Positions 5,228 to 6,920 of a stretch of 6,920 nucleotides of DNA are shown here, in pieces. The number at the start of each line of letters is the position of its first letter. Positions within the stretch are counted from its first letter, which is position 1. A program made the position numbers and the translations under genes. The notes under the pieces were generated by a model, which did no database searches, had not been told where the DNA came from, and worked only from the letters and a program-made list of their open reading frames with translations. Source of the DNA: Bacillota bacterium (GTDB lineage: Bacteria > Bacillota > UBA4882 > UBA8346); contig JANQHU010000276.1 in the NCBI GenBank assembly GCA_028282485.1, positions 1 to 6,920 of the forward strand. Direction: 5' to 3'.

Positions 5228-6277
5228 GTGACTAAAAATTTAAAAGTGCTGCTGATTTTATTGCTCTTTTGTTTAATCTTTATTTTTGGGATGAAATTTT
5301 TATTTTCTTTAATGGCGCCTTTTCTGTTAGGGATTATATTTTCTCTGCTCAGCGAACCATTAATCAGTTTTGCCGAACGTTCGTTTTCCCTGCGGCGTTC
5401 GGTAGCTATTAGCCTAATTTTTTTAGTTATTGTAGCCAGCGGGGTCTTAATCGCGATCTTTATCATAACCACTTTTTATCATGAAACCCGGCGCTTATTA
5501 CCCCAAATGCCGCTACTTTTTGATCGGATTACGGAAATAAATACTTTACTGAATGCCAATTTAAAACGTTTATTTCCCTATTATAGTCTCCAATGGCGGG
5601 ATTTAATCAATCCGGAAACTGTCAACCGAGTGCTGCGTTTTTTTATTAATGGAACAAGTTACCTGTTAGCCGTTTTACCGCAAATTTTATTTACGATTAT
5701 CTTAGGAGGTATTTCCGCCTTTTTTTTTAGTCGCGACCGGGTGCGCTTTAATGCGGTAGTCTTAAGTTATTTACCGGAAAAATTTAAAAATCCTTATCAA
5801 ACTTTAAAAAACCAGTTAATAACTTCCCTCGCTTCTTTTGTTCGGGCGGAATGTTTTTTAAGTTTACTAACGGGTAGTCTGTCAGTTATTTTTTTTTCAG
5901 TGATGCGGCTTGAAGGAGCGTTGACCTATGGGTTATTGGCGGGAATGCTTGATTTTATCCCTGTATTAGGTTCTGGATTAGTATTTTTACCCTTAGCCCT
6001 TGTCTATTTATTATTTCACCGCTATAATTTAGTTGTCGGTATTTTAATTGTTTATTTTGGCATCTTGCTGATTCGCCAGTTGGTCGAATTTAAGCTAGTA
6101 GGTGAAAGCATGGAAGTTCATCAATTATTAGCCATCGGACTTTTTTACATAAATTTAAATCTGTTCGGTTTTGTAGGTGTTTTAGTGGGTCCGATCATGA
6201 TTATCTTTTTACGAAGTCTCCATCGGCTTTTATTAGTAATAATTGAACCTAGTGACCGTAAAATAACGGCTTCTTAA
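5228..6277 (+). CDS. AI-2E family membrane protein, YtvI-like
   Basis: A 349-residue polytopic membrane protein of the AI-2E/PerM/YtvI family. Hydrophobic segments lie near 5-22, 24-45, 58-82, 145-168, 208-227, 232-262, 266-286 and 298-330; a long loop (about 84-143) separates the third and fourth, as usual for the family. Typical features are FFFSRDR (165-171), GLLAGMLDFIPVLGSG (235-250), RQLVEFKLVGESMEVH (283-298) and FGFVGVLVGP (313-322). The D-x-(I/L)PVLG(T/S)G and RQ-x-x-E pattern resembles YtvI, a sporulation integral membrane protein, more than the TqsA exporter. What it transports, if anything, cannot be told; AI-2 export should not be assumed. The GTG start has TGGGGAAG (5213-5220) at 7 bases and gives a short charged N-terminus before the first helix. 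It lies 64 bases after cdsA and 30 before dxr. Confidence 0.85.
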   Translation: MTKNLKVLLILLLFCLIFIFGMKFLFSLMAPFLLGIIFSLLSEPLISFAERSFSLRRSVAISLIFLVIVASGVLIAIFIITTFYHETRRLLPQMPLLFDRITEINTLLNANLKRLFPYYSLQWRDLINPETVNRVLRFFINGTSYLLAVLPQILFTIILGGISAFFFSRDRVRFNAVVLSYLPEKFKNPYQTLKNQLITSLASFVRAECFLSLLTGSLSVIFFSVMRLEGALTYGLLAGMLDFIPVLGSGLVFLPLALVYLLFHRYNLVVGILIVYFGILLIRQLVEFKLVGESMEVHQLLAIGLFYINLNLFGFVGVLVGPIMIIFLRSLHRLLLVIIEPSDRKITAS

Positions 6278-6307
6278 ATCTTTGCAAGAGAGAAAGGAAT
6301 AGTTTTG

Positions 6308-6920
6308 GTGCAAACAAGATTGGGGATTTTAGGTTCCACGGGATCGATTGGGCGTCAGGCCTTAGAAGTAGTGCGGGAGTTTCCCGAGCATTTTGAAGTA
6401 GTAGCTTTAGCTGCCGGATCAAATATTGAGTTGTTAGCCCAACAGGCTTTGGAATTTCGCCCGCGGCTCTTAGTAATTGAAAAGCCGGAGCTAGTGGCTC
6501 CTTTACAGCAGCTCTTATCAGGGTTAGATCTCCCCATTGCGGTAGAGGTAGCCGGACTGCTGGAATTGGCCGTGCTGCCGGAAGTAGAGATTTTGTTAAC
6601 TGCTTTAGTTGGTTCCGTAGGGATTAGGCCTACTTTAGCAGCCATTCAGGCGGGGAAACAGATTGCTTTAGCCAATAAAGAAACTCTAGTCACTGCCGGG
6701 GCAATTATTATGGCAGCGGTACGGCGGCAAGCCCAAAAGAAGCAGATTTTGCCGGTAGATAGTGAACATAGTGCTATTTTTCAATGTCTAGCCGGTTATC
6801 ATACCGAGGAGATTGGTAAAATCATCTTAACTGCTTCGGGGGGGCCTTTTCGGCAATTACAGCCGGAAGAACTGGAGCAGGTTACTTTGTCAGAAGCCTT
6901 AAATCATCCTAATTGGAAGA
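6308..6920 (+). CDS. dxr: 1-deoxy-D-xylulose 5-phosphate reductoisomerase, 5' part
   Basis: Dxr (IspC) rearranges and reduces DXP to 2-C-methyl-D-erythritol 4-phosphate with NADPH, the committed step of the MEP isoprenoid pathway, in the cytosol; it is the fosmidomycin target. Only the first 204 codons are present and the frame is open at the window edge; full-length enzymes have roughly 380-400 residues. Seen: the NADPH-binding GILGSTGSIGRQ (6-17), ALVGSVGIRPTLAAI (99-113), ALANKETLVTAG (120-131), PVDSEHSAIFQCL (149-161) with metal ligands Asp151 and Glu153, TASGGPF (175-181) and NHPNWK at the end. The GTG at 6308 is preferred: AAAGGA (6293-6298) is 9 bases upstream. TTG 6305 would add one residue. 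Its product pathway feeds UppS, encoded upstream in the same run of genes. Confidence 0.96.
   Translation, partial: MQTRLGILGSTGSIGRQALEVVREFPEHFEVVALAAGSNIELLAQQALEFRPRLLVIEKPELVAPLQQLLSGLDLPIAVEVAGLLELAVLPEVEILLTALVGSVGIRPTLAAIQAGKQIALANKETLVTAGAIIMAAVRRQAQKKQILPVDSEHSAIFQCLAGYHTEEIGKIILTASGGPFRQLQPEELEQVTLSEALNHPNWK

Noticed and set aside
6355..6645. Open frame on the minus strand inside dxr
   Set aside because: It overlaps the conserved dxr coding region completely and its translation is low-complexity Ser/Thr/Ala without family features.
1..6920. CRISPR array, tRNA or rRNA genes, insertion sequences, phage genes or toxin-antitoxin pairs
   Set aside because: No spaced repeat array, cloverleaf, transposase or terminal inverted repeats were seen; the window is almost filled by conserved housekeeping genes.

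Overview
The window is a conserved translation and envelope-precursor gene block read entirely from the + strand. It looks like a low-to-moderate GC member of the Bacillota (Firmicutes), probably a spore-forming Clostridia-like lineage. The reasons are the gene order rpsB-tsf-pyrH-frr-uppS-cdsA-dxr, strong AGGAGG-type ribosome binding sites, Firmicutes-like protein sequences, the MEP isoprenoid gene dxr, and a YtvI-like membrane protein (a family known from sporulation). I cannot name the genus.

Layout. Positions 1-265 are non-coding: two imperfect direct repeats carrying operator-like dyads (46-91), a good extended -10 promoter (121-149) and a structured leader. rpsB (266-1075) encodes ribosomal protein S2 but has an in-frame TAA at codon 179 (800-802); the reading frame and family motifs continue undamaged behind it. 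A 165-base gap with a strong hairpin and a competing long-range inverted repeat leads to tsf (1241-2173). tsf ends at a textbook intrinsic terminator (2181-2215). Then come pyrH (2257-2982), frr (2982-3539), uppS (3551-4324) and cdsA (4324-5163), tightly packed with two TAATG stop/start overlaps. After a 64-base gap with an inverted repeat there is a YtvI-like AI-2E-family membrane protein (5228-6277), and finally the first 204 codons of dxr (6308-6920, cut by the window edge).

How they work together: S2 and EF-Ts serve the ribosome and elongation, and RRF recycles ribosomes. UMP kinase supplies UDP and hence the UTP/CTP needed for RNA and for CDP-diacylglycerol. UppS makes the undecaprenyl lipid carrier for the cell wall, CdsA makes CDP-diacylglycerol for phospholipids, and Dxr commits carbon to the isoprenoid precursors that UppS uses.

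I see no undescribed multi-gene system here: every gene belongs to a known family. The points worth a second look are the internal stop in the otherwise intact, essential rpsB, the non-coding structures around rpsB and tsf, and the extra membrane protein between cdsA and dxr.
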